This document shows, in pieces, positions 24,017 to 35,991 of a stretch of DNA of 64,000 nt. The position numbers and the translations under genes were made by a program. The stretch is from Hydnum rufescens UP504 (Eukaryota > Basidiomycota > Agaricomycetes > Cantharellales > Hydnaceae). Positions within the stretch are counted from its first letter, which is position 1. Each line of letters begins with the position of its first letter. The stretch lies in NCBI GenBank assembly GCA_014904985.1, contig MU128992.1, forward strand, positions 1 through 64,000, written 5' to 3'. The notes beneath the pieces are model-generated. The model was not told the origin of the DNA and made no database searches. It saw nothing but the letters and a program-made list of their open reading frames with translations.

Positions 24017-25259
24017 TTACGTGACCTGCTTTGCTTTCGGGATCGTCAGCCAGCTCAGAGCGATAAGCAGTCTCAAGCCTGCCCCGAGTCCGAGGGTCGC
24101 GGCGGGCCCTATGGTGTTGGCTAAGGCTCGTCCAGTCAGGCCCCCGATAGATAAGCCGAAGATGCGAGTATCTTGTAGTCCTGAGGCTTGTGTATCGCCC
24201 TCACGTAGGGTGGTTTTGGATCTGTCACGAGTTTACCTAGGTATGGAAGATAAAGCATTTTTTGGGTGATTGACAGCACGAGGTGAATTGGAGTCATATT
24301 TACCCATATCGTCGTCAGCACGACCGTGCTATGGTACGAATAGAGACAAGGTCGTCAACATCCCGAAATAAATGAATGACTCGGAACATTTGGGCGTACG
24401 TCGCAAACTGCGAGCCAAGCCTGGTGCCTTGATAACCTTGCAATCCCATACTAGCGCTTGAAAAGGCCAATGCCAAAAAGCCGAGGGTATCGTCCACCTT
24501 GGGTCTGCCCTCGTCCCGGCGAACCCACTCTGGTGCAAGTACTGTGCCGAGAGGCACGCGGCGAGCGTCAGGGCGGCTTGTGCGAGGGGGCCAAGTACAA
24601 GCGCCCGGCGCGTCTTACTCCCGAGTTTGTCCCAATTCGACCCAACCACCGAGGAAAGACGAGAGGGAGACGAGCACCTGACGGTCTGGCATTTGGAAAC
24701 CTCGGCCGCGTTGATCGCCTGAGAAGAGCCTGGCTATGGCGAGCGAGAGTTGGATCGTATTTCCTGCAATAATGGAGGATTCGGGGTGAATTGGGTAGAA
24801 AATTATTGGGGAAGTTGGAGTGTATACCTGTTTGAGAGGCGCATCATATAAAACAGGCCGCGAAGGACATGGCATCGATCTGTAAAAAGCGGAAGAATTA
24901 ATACTGGACACTTGTGGTTGTTGGAATGTCCCGCCGAACATATCCCTTAGGTGATATCATGGTGAGTACATACCACCCTATTCATATCAATGCATAAATG
25001 CAGAACTCACGGTCATGAAACAAAAGCATGTGGGGGGATCGAGGCCAGATCGAGGTCGAGTTCCTCAAGGAGAAACGAATTAAATCCTGCGAGCGTCAGG
25101 GAGGTACTCCCGCCGCCTTATCGGGGAGTGTGGGGGCGGGCAGGATGTGTCCGCGACGAGAGTCATGCTCGGCATTATTGGGAAAGGGCTCTGAAGTCTT
25201 GGGACTCTTTCCTCTGAGTGGAATGTAGGTGTTTCATTGACAGTGTTAGGGGTCTCCAT
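24017..25259 (-). pseudogene. DUF1275 (YoaK-like) membrane protein, copy 1, frameshifted
   Basis: The first exon is read from ATG 25259 (METPNTVNETPT). Later pieces are SFLLEELDLDLASIP, a donor GTGAGT after FMT, DAMSFAACFI, GNTIQLSLAIARLFSGDQR, DRQVLVSLSSFLGG, KLGSKTRRALV, a GLQGYQGTRLGSQFATYA stretch and a hydrophobic C-terminus ending PKAKQVT at 24017. This order is typical of fungal DUF1275 multi-pass membrane proteins of unknown function. Compared with copy 2 it has one-base deletions in runs near 24630, 24493 and 24162, which break the frame; the C-terminus, however, is intact here and broken in copy 2. Intron boundaries other than the GTGAGT donor are approximate. Confidence 0.65.
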
Positions 25260-25810
25260 CCAGACAGTGACAACGGCGAGGTAGGCACTACAGGACTTTG
25301 AAAAAAACTCGAAGGAGTGGAGTGCCAAGGAGACAGTTTGCCCGATCTCTGCCGAGCCGAAGTGGCTTTGAGTGTTACATAAGCAGGGCGGTAGGACACT
25401 GGTAGGACGAAGTGTCCTTGTGACATGTGACCAGTTATTGTTAAGCCCTAGGTCACAGTGTCACACCGCCAGGCAGCAGAGCGGCCTGGATGGGTGTGAC
25501 CTCCTAAGCCACACAGGTTTCTGTGGCCTATGACCCCTCTAAGCCTTGCTCCGGAGGCCCGGCGACCTGCGACTGGGGCTTACGGTCGTAACGCTACAGT
25601 ATTCTGGGACCTAAGTTTTTGGACATTAGGGAGAACAGAAGGACTAGAATAAAATCTGCACGCATATGGCTTGTTGGAATGGAGTCAATTCGATATCTGA
25701 GCCGTAGACTCTCAGATATCCAGTTATATATTGGCTAATATGATGAATAGGAGAGGTCAGCCCTTGTCACGGGTCGTAATAGGCGGACATTCGTAATTTG
25801 GGTGCCACAC
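25260..25810. other. Intergenic sequence shared with copy E2
   Basis: Matches 32376-32810 with small insertions, including a GGCAGCAGAGCGGCCTGG stretch missing from E2. No gene is recognised. It probably held the promoter of the DUF1275 gene. Confidence 0.4.
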
Positions 25811-26190
25811 AGCACCAAATAGGGTCTGTGGTTTCTCCAAGCCTTCTATCTTCTATATGTATTCTGGCATGCCAGCTATTCATGACCTAATGATATCCAA
25901 TGGATGTGTTTAATTAAGCCTGAAGAAACTTGTTCAACTGCCACAGAGGCATGAGTAGCATTTGTTCAGCAAAACACACGTAAAAGCTGTGGCATTCCTG
26001 AAGCCAACTAAGGAGAATGGTTATTTTGTTGTCCCCCAGAACCAGCGGTCTCCTGGATTTGCCCAGTTCCTTCTGTGTGCATTTCCCCTGGCAGAATGTT
26101 TGGAAACCCCAGGCATCCGTTTGACCATGAGCTGCGATTCACGAATCATAAGAGGGGTCATTGTTGGCAAGATGGGTTTAGATGGACTCT
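25811..26190. repeat. Dispersed repeat R1, copy 2
   Basis: Same block as 8660-9005 and 35383-35745, joined here directly to DUF1275 upstream sequence because the GH5 gene between them is absent. Confidence 0.6.
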
Positions 26191-27500
26191 AAAATTATAT
26201 TCTCATACAGATACTTTTTAAAACTTTACATGAGTCGGATTTTCTCCGAAAACAGGCCATCCCCCTCAGCGTCTGACCCCTGTCCTGCCTTCTATTTTTT
26301 CAACCGCATGTCTAGTTATCTAAGTAGCCCCTCCTTATACCCTTCTAGTATTAGTGAGTGGTCACAGTGATCTGAATCCGACGGAGCCCATCCTTCTTTG
26401 AGGCCGGCAGCTGAATTAATTCAAATGCATCATCAAGTGAGCAAAGATGGAGGTAGAAGCAACAGACTCAAAGGGAAAAAAGAAAAAAAAACAAAAAGGA
26501 AAAAAAAACAACATTTTTCTTCAACGATAGAAGGGGGGGGGTCCGGGTTTGCTAGATGATACGTGACCATGGTTCCTTCGCAAGCCCATGTGTGACAGTG
26601 CTATGTTATCTGAGAAGTGGAGGGCACCTTGTTGGCCCTTAGTGAGAGTGCCCCGCCGATTCAAGCTGTTAAAACGGTGTTCTCACAGTTAGAGATTTAT
26701 CTGAAGGAAAGTACAAGGGAACATCTCACAAAGCAAGTAACATGTTGCTAGTTCCAAATACGGTGGAGTAAAGACAATTACCCGGGGATTACGGTCTTTG
26801 GCCATGCTCACCCGTACAATTTAGCGAGTACTGTATTCCAACAATTAATCAGAGAAGTCCGACTTCAATGACGGGGGGGCGCACCAATATTGGCTGCTAG
26901 GTGAATTAGACTCTCAAATTTTACAATGAACTGCGGGCATACGGTGTGAGAAGCCCAGTTACGTAGGAAACCAGGTCAACGAACCATGACAGCTTGCAGC
27001 AGGGCGAAAAAGCTGAGTAAAGGCGAGGATTTAATTAGTGAATTACCAAAGGTATTGTGGAGGACGACACGTACGCCGGCAAAGCGCCGCTAGTTACAGT
27101 CCACAGAATTAGCCTCGTGAGGAGAGCATTCGTCCTGGATATCACCAATCCCTCACGGGGTCAGTAAGAGGTGTCAGTGGAAGTCGAAAAGAGATGACAC
27201 ACTGCTTGAATTCTGTACGTGAGGTGTACAGTGTCCAAGCCACAGGGATTGCGACTGCGATATCACACACACTACTTGTTACAAGCGATAGGGTGACAAG
27301 CCACTACTCGCAAAAATTCAGCAGGGGGTGCGCCAGTCGCTCGGGAGGCCACAACGGACCGTGAGATCTTTGTACTCAGCAGGGCTGTAGATGAACCTAT
27401 TCGAGCATGTCATAGATTCAGACTGATCAGGAAGGGGAATCGGCACTACGAACGAGAGGACGGCGCAGGCTGGAAGGTCTATATGTCAGCCGTGCAGTAG
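26191..27500. other. Noncoding, shared with 44858-46170
   Basis: Contains A-rich and G-rich homopolymer tracts (about 26470-26540). It is a diverged copy of the DNA immediately right of the Copia element, which shows where that element inserted. No gene is recognised. Confidence 0.45.
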
Positions 27501-27558
27501 TGAAGATGACAGACCTGCCTTACCCTCTCCCAGAGCTATTCAAATAAGGAGAAATTCG

Positions 27559-28345
27559 CTAAGAATATGCTTTTTCAAATGGGTTCCTCATCGTACCAAA
27601 GCCGATGATAGAAAGTGTCGTAGTAAAGGCGGCCACGGGCCAAAGCTTCCGGTTGACTGCGTGAGTCCAAGTGTCCCAAGGTGGTTCAACCGACGACAAA
27701 TATGACAGACTAACGGTAATACAAACGACGTGTAAAGTACCTGCACAGATCGAACACGATGAATTCAAGTCTTTTACTGCGAGAGTGCAGGCACATACAT
27801 TTGGACTATAAATCCTAGCAGTGGCTACGACAATATCTCAGCACATGTAAGGCAATGTCACAGAATTGAGATACCCTCTAACCTCTAGCATGAGGAAAAA
27901 CTAGAATGACCCATAAATGCCGAGTTCAACTGTCCATCCTTCGAGATCGTCAAATCTAAAATTGGACATACCGAGACGGACCTTGAAACCAGACAATTAG
28001 CCACGCGATGGAAACTGCCCGCGGCACGGCTCACCAAGGGATCTGAAGAACATATTCAATGTCACCATAGTGGTGCACCTTCAAAGAGAGGGAGATGCTA
28101 AGTATGCACACGAAGCAAGACTGGCAGTGCAAGCATCAACCCTTACACAGTATTGGACAATAACTACGCTGACTGCAATCTGGTGCATACCGTCGATGAT
28201 CCTTGAGGGAAAAGATCGGTGAGTGTTGGTAAAATCTGTCAATGGTGGGCGGGTCGTACCAAAGTGCCGTCACCATGCATTTAAGCCAGGTAGGATCCTG
28301 CTTGAAGCGAAGTGCATAATAATGACATTGCGTTGTCAACTGTTC
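27559..28345 (-). pseudogene. Fungal multi-pass membrane protein relic (DUF6534-like), copy 1
   Basis: Two conserved patches are separated by broken sequence: QCHYYALRFKQDPTWLKCMV (about 28335-28270) and VNRKLWPVAAFTTTLSIIGFG (about 27660-27600). They resemble the YFxRFPxD...LK and RRxY...xRxxWLTA..xxLS.xQFG segments of the fungal DUF6534 membrane family; this is a resemblance by eye only. A second copy is at 46183-47020. Frames are interrupted in both. Confidence 0.4.
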
Positions 28346-28918
28346 AAAAGTGTTTATTACGCATTGAGACTAGTTAAAGATGTTAAGCCATGCGTGCTCA
28401 CTATTCCGAATAATCTGAGGGAGTTACCGAACTAAGCGAGCAGGAACGAGGCACTCTAATGAAGGGATCCTTACGCAGCCGAGACTATAACGCCAACAAG
28501 CACCGCGCCCAAGTTATTGTCAAGCAACGCACCCAAGGTTTCGGGGGCGTGATTTGTTTCCAGCTCCATGGCAATCAATTGGAGACGGGGAGAGCCCACC
28601 TTGTGGCCTAGTCTCCTTTATCTGAGAGATCCAGGACGATAAGTCAAATCGGAAGCACGGCCACTGTAACCATAGTAGGTTGGCCGAGCGCTCGGACACG
28701 GATCAGATGACGATCCGCGGCTGTGTGAGGTTTCAGAGGCGCATCTGTATCTTCAGATGAGGTTCTGACGGATTGCGGATGATCCGCAGTTGAATTCCTA
28801 GCAAGTTCATTCAGTCTGAACTTAATCAGGAGTCAGTAATTATCCCGCTGACGGCGTGTCAAGTTCAATTGCTAGCGTTGAGTCCGGTGGAGCGCACTTG
28901 ACTACTCATCCACTCCGC

Positions 28919-29578
28919 GAGGTATCATCAAATTAAGTCTTCATCATCAACATCGCAAGCCCAGCTGCCCCATCATCATGCACACCCTCAAACACCCCGT
29001 ACGCGGTCCGTGTAGACGTTGGTGTGCGGAGGGCACTAGCCTCGGATCCTTGCCCCTGGTCCTTCTTCCACCCCTTACCACGTTCCTCGAACACTTCTGG
29101 TCGATGATCAAGTAGCACGTCCAATGCCTCGTTGCTAATCAGCTTGTTCTTATCATCCGATGACAAAATGACATATCAACTTGGGTTGGTGCCGAGTTGC
29201 ATTCCCGGTTTCCAAATCCAGATGTTGCGGTGCGCTATTTGCCGAAATTCGTATTGAATCTTAATTACAAATCCCTGAAAGGGATTCGCGGTTCTGCGTT
29301 CGAGGGCTAAAAGTCCTCAACTCTCCCCGAGGTATCATCAAATTAAGTCTTCATCGCCCATCAACATCGCAAGCTCATCATCGTGCACACCCTCAAACAC
29401 CTCGAACGCGGTCCGTGTAGACGCTGGTGTGCGGAGGGCGCCAGCCTCGGATCCTTGCCCCTGGTCCTTCCACCCCTTACCACGTTCCTCAAACACTTCC
29501 GGTTGATGATCAAGTAGTGCGTCCAATGCCTCGTCGCTAATCAGCTTGTTCTTATCATCCGATGACGAAACGACATGG
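28919..29578 (-). repeat. Tandem duplication of the SNF2 terminal exon
   Basis: The block starting GAGGTATCATCAAATTAAG occurs at 28919 and 29329 (offset 410 bp). Each copy encodes NKLIS, LLDH and PEVFEERGKGW. The inner copy (29329-29578) is contiguous with the helicase body; the outer one is preceded by unrelated sequence. The copies differ by small in-frame and out-of-frame indels. Confidence 0.75.
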
Positions 29579-30546
29579 ATCTTTCACTCTCCAGACAGAG
29601 GAGTGTAGCAGCCATCTCTGCAATCTCGTTTCCTGCTTGGAGGATTGCTTCCCATGCGGGACCTTGAATTTCCCTGAATGCAACAACGAAAATGAGCCTC
29701 CCATCCCGGACGTGGCCAACAGTAGAGAAGAATGAGCCTTTGGCAATGACTAGGGTCTCTAGCTTGCGCTTCTCACCAGCCCTGTGCATAATCTTCGTCT
29801 CGACGGTATGATTCGCAATCAGTCGAAAGATAAGTACTGGTCTTGTCTGTCCGGTGTGACGAGCACGATCTTGCGCCTGAAGATCCATTTGAGGGTTCTA
29901 ATAACATATCGACTCAAGTTGCGGTGATCATGAGATAGAACCGTTATGAATTATGCATTACACTCACCCATTCCTGGTCGAGGTTGATACCCAATCCACC
30001 CGCTCGCGTGCTCAAGAGAAAAAGTCTAGGGGCTTCAGGTCCATTTCTGCTGTTGCGGAATAAGTCCATTTGCTCTCATCTCTCCTCTGGTGAACTTGAG
30101 CCATCGATGCTGCAGGTTGCCCACCCCTTATGCACGTGCGCCCAGTCCTTGGCCAACACACGCATCAGTCCATTGGACAGCCAGTGAACACGGTACATTG
30201 TCTTACCTCGATGACATTAAGCATTGTGACAAACTGACTGAAAAGTAACACTTTTTGAAGTCGTTTCGAATCTTGCTTGGCATGCCTGCCTATCAAAGCC
30301 TCCAATAGTCAGTCCAGGAGAAGAATTTTCCCGCTTGCATTGACAAGTTCGTCTCCGATGACGGATCGCCATGTGTTCGGATCCACTGGCCACGTAAACA
30401 AGAACGGATGGGAGCAGACCTTGCGTAACTGCATAACCTTGTTCTGAAGCCTCATGTTATTGACGGATTTGGCTACGAACACAAGAACTGTCAAATTTGC
30501 TATCTGATACGTCGAACACCGACTCACTAGCTTGCTGCTTCGCGTA
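28919..30546 (-). pseudogene. SNF2-family helicase relic (LSH/HELLS-Irc5 type), C-terminal half
   Basis: The minus strand reads, in order: NMRLQNKVMQLRKVCSHPFL and ELVNASGKILLLD (30480-30310); KVLLFSQFVTMLNVIE (about 30260-30210); LFLLSTRAGGLGINL, helicase motif V (about 30035-29990); QMDLQAQDRA...GQTRPVLIFRL, motif VI (29890-29820); KRKLETLVIAKG; and SDDKNKLIS...DVLLDHRPEVFEERG. These remodelers act on nucleosomes. The DEAH ATP-binding half is missing, the piece between motifs V and VI is deleted, and motif VI reads RARHTGQ rather than the usual RxHRIGQ. The terminal exon is present twice. It ends exactly where duplicated segment E2 begins (30547). Confidence 0.75.
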
Positions 30547-31149
30547 TGCCCACAGTCGGACATTTAAACGCGGGATAAACTTGCTGATTATTTAAAAATG
30601 TTTTACAGCTCTGACATTCTGTCATTCTCTTTTCGAAAAATTTCTGCTTGTATCTTCTCATGCATCTACCCAATCTTCGGCGGTATAGGTGTTTCAGATG
30701 GGCATGTCCCTCAGTCCAGGAGGATGACTATGCCCAGTGATCTGGCATGTTTGTTTTGTTGATTTATCTCTCCTCCGAAGTGTCGTCTGTATTGCATTTC
30801 GATGCCGCGGCTGGATCTCGTCTTTCCTTCACCCCCTCCATTCCTTCTTTGCTACCCTCTTGCGATGAGTGTTTGTCTGTTCGTTACATGGTTTGTCGAC
30901 TATCCGTGTGTGACAAGTAGTCTGTCTCTCCGCGTTGCCTCAAATCTTGCGTTGTTGGGGTAGACGGTTTGTGTGAAGGCTGTCAAGAATAATCAATTTC
31001 GATGACACCCCGAGGGGAGACGATTACAGTTAAGACAGTAATGTATCTCTATCGCGCGTGTAGGCCTCTATCGCTGGCCTTATCTACACCAAAATCTTCC
31101 CTATTCTCTAACAAGTACTGTTGACATGGATTATACAGATGCATCATTT

Positions 31150-32375
31150 TACGAACGTTCTTTGCTTTCGGGATCGTCAGCCAGCTCAGAGCGATAAGCA
31201 GTCTCAAGCCTGCCCGAGTCCGAGGGTCGCGGCGGGTCCTATGGTGTTGGCTAAGGCTCGTCCAGTCAGGCCCCCGATAAATAGGCCGAAGAGGCCGAGT
31301 ATCTTGTAGTCGCGAGGCTTGTGCATCGCCCTCACGTAGAATAGTTTTGGATCTGTCACGAGTTTACCTAGGTATGGAAGATAAAGCATTTTTTGGATGA
31401 TTGACAGCACGAGGTGAATTGGAGTCTTATTTACCCATATCGTCGTCAGCACGACCGTGCTATGATACGAATAGAGACAAGGTCGTCAACATCCCGAAAT
31501 AAATGAATGACTCGGAACAGGGCGTACGTCGCAAACTGCGAGCCAAGCCTGGTGCCTTGATAACCTTGCAACCCCATACTAGCGCTTGAAAAGGCCAATG
31601 CCAAGAAGCCGAGGGTATCCGTCCAACTTGGGTCCGCCCTCGTCCCGGAGAACCTAGTCTGGTGCGAGTACTGTGGCGAGAGGCACGCGGCGAGCGTCAG
31701 GGCGGCTTGTACGAGGGTGCCAGGTACAAGCGCCCGGCGCGTCTTACTCCCGAGTTTGTCCCCAATTCGACCCAACCACCGAGGAAAGACGAGAGGGAGA
31801 CGAGCGCCTAACGGTCTGGCATTTGGAAACCTCGGCCGCGTTGATCGCCTGAAAAGAGCCTGGCTATGGCGAGCGAGAGTTGGATCGTATTTCCTGCAAT
31901 AATGGAGGATTCGGGGTGAATTGGGTAGAAAATGATTGGGTAAATTGGAGTGCATACCTGTTTGAAAGGCGCACCATATAAAACAGGCCGTGAAGGACAT
32001 GGCATCGATCTGTAAAAAGCGGAAGAATTAATACTGGACACTTGTGGTTGTTGGAATGTCCCGCCGAACATATCCCTTAGGTGATATCATGGTGAGTACA
32101 TACCACCCTATTCATATCAATGCATAAATGCAGAACTCACGGTCATGAAACAAAAGCATGTGAGGGGGATCGAGGCCAGATCGAGGTCGAGTTCCTCAAG
32201 GAGAAACGAATTAAATCCTGCGAGCGTCAGGGAGGTATTCCCGCCGCCTTATCGGAGAGTGTGGAGACGGGCAGGATGTGTCTGCGACGAGAGTCATGCT
32301 CGGCATTATTGGAAATGGACTCTTTTCCTCTGAGTGGAATGTAGGTGTTTCATTGACAGTATAGGGGGTCGCCAT
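31150..32375 (-). pseudogene. DUF1275 (YoaK-like) membrane protein, copy 2, nearly intact
   Basis: Starts at ATG 32375 (MATPYTVNETPT). The main exon keeps the frame through LGRIGDKLGSKTRRALVPG, SWTDTLGFLALAFSSASMG and GYQGTRLGSQFATYA. The last exon reads TDPKLFYVRAMHKPRDYKIL and ends with two hydrophobic segments rich in Gly. Relative to copy 1, one C is missing from a run near 31215, which shifts the frame just before the final membrane segment and gives an early stop at 31204. The family is a multi-pass membrane protein of unknown function. If that one base were an assembly error this copy could be functional. Confidence 0.65.
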
Positions 32376-33170
32376 CCAGACAGTGACAACCGCGAGGTAG
32401 GCACTACAGGACCTTGAAAAAAACCCGAACAAGCGGAGTGCCAAAAGGAGACAGTTTACCCGATCTCTGCCGAGCCGAAGTGGCTTTGAGTATTACGTAA
32501 GTAGGGGGTCAGTGCGATTGTGACATGTGACCAGTTGTCACACCGTCCTCCCCCGGCGCCTGGATGGATGTGACCTCCTAAGCCCCACAGGCCTCTGTGA
32601 CCTATGACCTCCACCCCTCTAAGAAACAGAATGAAATCTGCGAGTGCATATGGCTTGTTGGAGAAAAGGAGTCAACTCGATATCTGAGCCGTAGATTCTC
32701 AGATATCCAGTTAGATATTGGCTAATATGATGAATAGGAGAGGTTAGCCTTTGTCACAGGTCATAATAGGCGGACATTCGTAATTTGGGTGCCACACAGC
32801 ACCAAATACAAGAGTTCTCGGTGGCATGCAGCGGAATTACAGGCAATGGGCCACTGGCCCATAGAATCAATATTTGGCCCACCACCACCTGCTGTGTTTG
32901 ATGGCTCTGGGTTTCGCCTTCTTCTCACCTTTGGTTTACCCTCACCGGTGTTGCCACCAAAAAGATCTTCCGCTTCGTACAGTAGTCCCTCTTCGGGTCA
33001 ACAGACATGTCAAGCATGTGTCACAAAATCTCGGCGGAAACAGCCGGTACATGATGATCGCCGCAAGGCAAGAGTCATTGCTTCTTTTGTCCCTATTCAC
33101 CCTATATATGTAGCTGCCAGTCTTTGCGAAAAAAACTGTCATTGTCTTCCCCTGCGTTCATTCTAGGGCC

Positions 33171-35372
33171 ATGTGGACCTCCGTTCTCTTTCTTTTAGTT
33201 ATCTCGTGCATCACACTCTCTTCACCTCTCTCAGGGAATCATTCTCCCAACATCGAGGCCCGTGTTGCCCCTCACTTTCCTTATGGTTCTAGCCCCGTTC
33301 GTGGTGTGAGCTTAGGTAAGACCTTGTGCAGCGTGTTCGAGAAGAATTATGGGCGACAAAACACCATTCTACCTAGGCGGTTGGCTGGTGCTGGAGCCAT
33401 GGATAACTCCTTCGCTATTCGACAATACAGGTGCAACTCTTTTCCCCGAAATCACCTATTCTGAACTTATCCTGCGGACCTACACGACAGGAAAACCCGC
33501 TATTGTGGATGACGTTCGGCCAGCTCCAAGACCGGGAAACTGCCTACGGGTTCTGAAGAATCACTGGGGCACGTTTATCACTGAGGCTGATTTTGCGACT
33601 ATAGCTGCCGCGGGTCTCAACCATGTTCGGATCCCGGCAAGCGGCCCCCTTTCGTCCCGAGTCTGGTCAGTGTCGGATTTAAGAATAACTCGGTTTGCAG
33701 ATCGGTTTCTGGGCATTCGATACCACAGGCGGAGAACGGTACATTACTGGCCAAGTGTGTGTCCAATGTTCGCCTTCCAAAGTAAAGCGATAGATATAAT
33801 CTTAAAGCTCACGCGTACTATCTAGTTCCCATATCTTAGGACTGCTGTGACATGGGCTCAGAATCACGGACTGTTTGTTCTGATCGATCTCCATGGCGCC
33901 CCTGGTTCTCAGGTCTGCCGTGATCATACTGCTCTTTCTTAATTCTCACTTCTTACGCTGTACCATTAGAATGGCTATGATGACTCCGGACACCGGGGTT
34001 CGATCTCCTGGAATATCGACCAGACAAATATCGACCGCATGAATGCCATCATCAAGGCCCTCGCTGCAGAATTCTCCAAACCGCAATATGCAAACGTCGT
34101 CAGCGCCATCGCACCGTATGCTATATCCAATGTGGAATCGTGCCGCCATTAATCTTATCGTTGTCCCTTCAGGCTCAATGAACCTGCTGCATATACCTCC
34201 TTGTGGTTGCTCTCCACCTATCGCCAATTTGTCTATGATAGTTATGGTAATACTACACAACTTCCTCTATCCTTTCGGATTTACGAATGTTTCACCCTTT
34301 AGAAACATTTGTCAGAATGGAAATTTAGTCGAAGTCATGCATGATGCGTTCCAGCCCTTAGACTCCTGGAACAGAATTATGTCCTCTTCCTCTGGATACA
34401 CAAATGTACTCATGGGCACTCACCACTACCAGGTATATTTCATTAATCTTCACTGAGTATGACACTCAACCATCGTGTATATAGATATTCAGTAATGCAG
34501 AGGAGGTCATGACCTGGCCACAGCACATCAGTGTAAGCATCATTCCCCAATCTGTGTCATTGCTATTCTAATTATCATCATCGATCCCCCGAAGACCGCG
34601 TGTGATTGCGGTGTTGCAATGGTGATGTGGGCAAGTACATCTGGTAACCTCTGGACAATTGCTGGAGAGTGAGTGCAATTGTGCCCAAGTTCGAGATGAA
34701 CAACTCAATTACCTCTGCTGCTAGGTTTACAACAACCCCTGTACGATTTTATCTACTATTAGTGTTTCATAAAGTCAACCGTGACTGATACAACTCTGCT
34801 ATGTTCTTGACTGCAGTATGATTGTGTGAAGTATCTCAACGGTTGTGGTCTAGGATGTGAGTCTTGTGACTATTTTCCACCCCCTTGCCATATTGTGTGC
34901 TAAATGTCTCCCCCTGATTTTTACACCTAACTTGCTATGACGATTCTTACCCTGGCTCAACAATGTTGGGATCATGCTCTCCCTTTACAGGCTCTACCAA
35001 TGTCTTCAATCCCAGCTACACTGCGTGATCTGTGTGAAGGACCTGACATGACAATGATATTTGACTTAATCTCAGACCTTCATGCACCAATTCTGGGAGA
35101 CACAGGTGCGGTATGATCCGCATCGTATTTTGTGATGATTATTAACCTAGTGGTCCCGTCCAGACCATTGCCTTTGAGAAGGCTCAAGGATGGATCTATT
35201 GGACATGGAAGATGAGATTGGCATTGTTATTTGTATCATATGCGCTTGGACCAATGAAATATTATTGCCACAGACTGAATCCACTGATGAATGGAGTTAC
35301 CAGAAAGGTCTAGCGGGTGGATGGATACTGCAGGACCCCACTGATCCCCAATATCCAAACATCTGTGGTTGA
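33171..35372 (+). pseudogene. GH5 glucan exo-1,3-beta-glucosidase-like, many exons, probably inactive
   Basis: A signal peptide (MWTSVLFLLVISCITLSSP) is followed by [20 protein letters not shown]. Exons that keep frame: 33171-33315, 33377-33636, 33701-33754, 33826-33912, 33970-34115 and 34173-34246. Later pieces are VMHDAFQPL, THHYQ, TIAGE-FTTTP, DCVKYLNG, YDDSYPGS, TIAFEKAQGWIYWTWK and DEWSYQKGLAGGW, ending PQYPNICG. Both expected catalytic glutamates are present, acid/base in LNEP (about 34180) and nucleophile in AGE (about 34670). Secreted enzymes of this family trim cell-wall beta-1,3-glucan. Intron 33637-33700 uses a GC donor. Against function: the exon 6/7 junction is off by one base, and the donor after WTWK reads AT instead of GT (35213). 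Confidence 0.75.
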
Positions 35373-35382
35373 AGGGTCTGTT

Positions 35383-35745
35383 GTTTCCCCAAGTCTGGTG
35401 TACCTCTTCTATCTTCTATATGTGTTCTGGCATGCCAACTATTCATGACCTAATGATATCCAATGGATACATTCAATTAAGCTTGAAGGTTACTTGTTCA
35501 ACTGCCACAGAGGCATGGGTAGCATTTGTTCAGCAGAACAGATGTAAAAGCTATGGCATTCCTGAAGCCAACTAAGGAAAATGGGTGTGATGTTGTCTCC
35601 CATAACCAGCAGTCTCCTGGATTTTCCCAGTTCCTTTTGTGCATATTCCCCTTGGGCAGAATCTGTGGAAACCCCAGCCATCCTTTTGACCATGAGCTGG
35701 GATTCAAGGGATGTTGGCAAGAGGGGGCCTTGTTTAGATGGACTC
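35383..35745. repeat. Dispersed repeat R1, copy 3
   Basis: Follows the GH5 stop codon and matches 25811-26190 closely and 8660-9005 more distantly. The Copia element inserted a little further right. Confidence 0.65.
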
Positions 35746-35767
35746 TAAGATTATATCACCTCCGAAG

Positions 35768-35978
35768 TGTCGGTAATCAAGACTTGTGGACATCTTCCAT
35801 ATATAGTAATTACCCCTATTTCCTTTCCTGTCCTCACTGCGACTATAGTATAGTTTCTCAGTAACATCCAACTCTCCTCAGTTCTCCATAATGAGACTGA
35901 GGTGAGCCATGCTTCTCCATACATTCCCTTACATATTCTCATTCCACTTTCCCTAGTCATATACCTAGTCTTGTGACA
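35768..35978 (+). repeat. Copia 5' LTR
   Basis: 211 bp, TG...CA ends; matches 44586 onward with a few substitutions. A TATATAGTAATTA promoter-like stretch is near 35800. Confidence 0.88.
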
Positions 35979-35991
35979 GGTTATGGGCCCA
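35979..35991 (+). promoter_or_regulatory. Probable primer-binding site (initiator-tRNA anticodon type)
   Basis: GGTTATGGGCCC lies immediately after the 5' LTR. It is complementary to the anticodon stem-loop of an initiator methionine tRNA (GGGCCCATAACC), the half-tRNA priming mode known from Drosophila copia. It overlaps the first codons of gag (ATG GGC CCA at 35983). Confidence 0.6.

Larger units (their letters stand above)
23414..28832. repeat. Segmental duplication E, copy 1
   Basis: The sequence from TGCCCACAGTCGGACATTT (23414) to CTTAATCAGGAG (28832) is repeated at 30547-47415, in the same orientation. Copy 1 lacks the GH5 gene: at 25811 it jumps from the DUF1275 upstream region straight to repeat R1, whereas copy 2 contains 32811-35382 in between. 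Copy 1 also lacks the Copia element present in copy 2, so that insertion happened after duplication. Confidence 0.85.

Noticed and set aside
26460..26520. A-rich tract read as a poly(A) tail of a retrotransposed gene
   Set aside because: The flanking sequence is part of the E duplication and no processed coding sequence precedes it; the tract is interrupted and its counterpart near 45140 is shorter.
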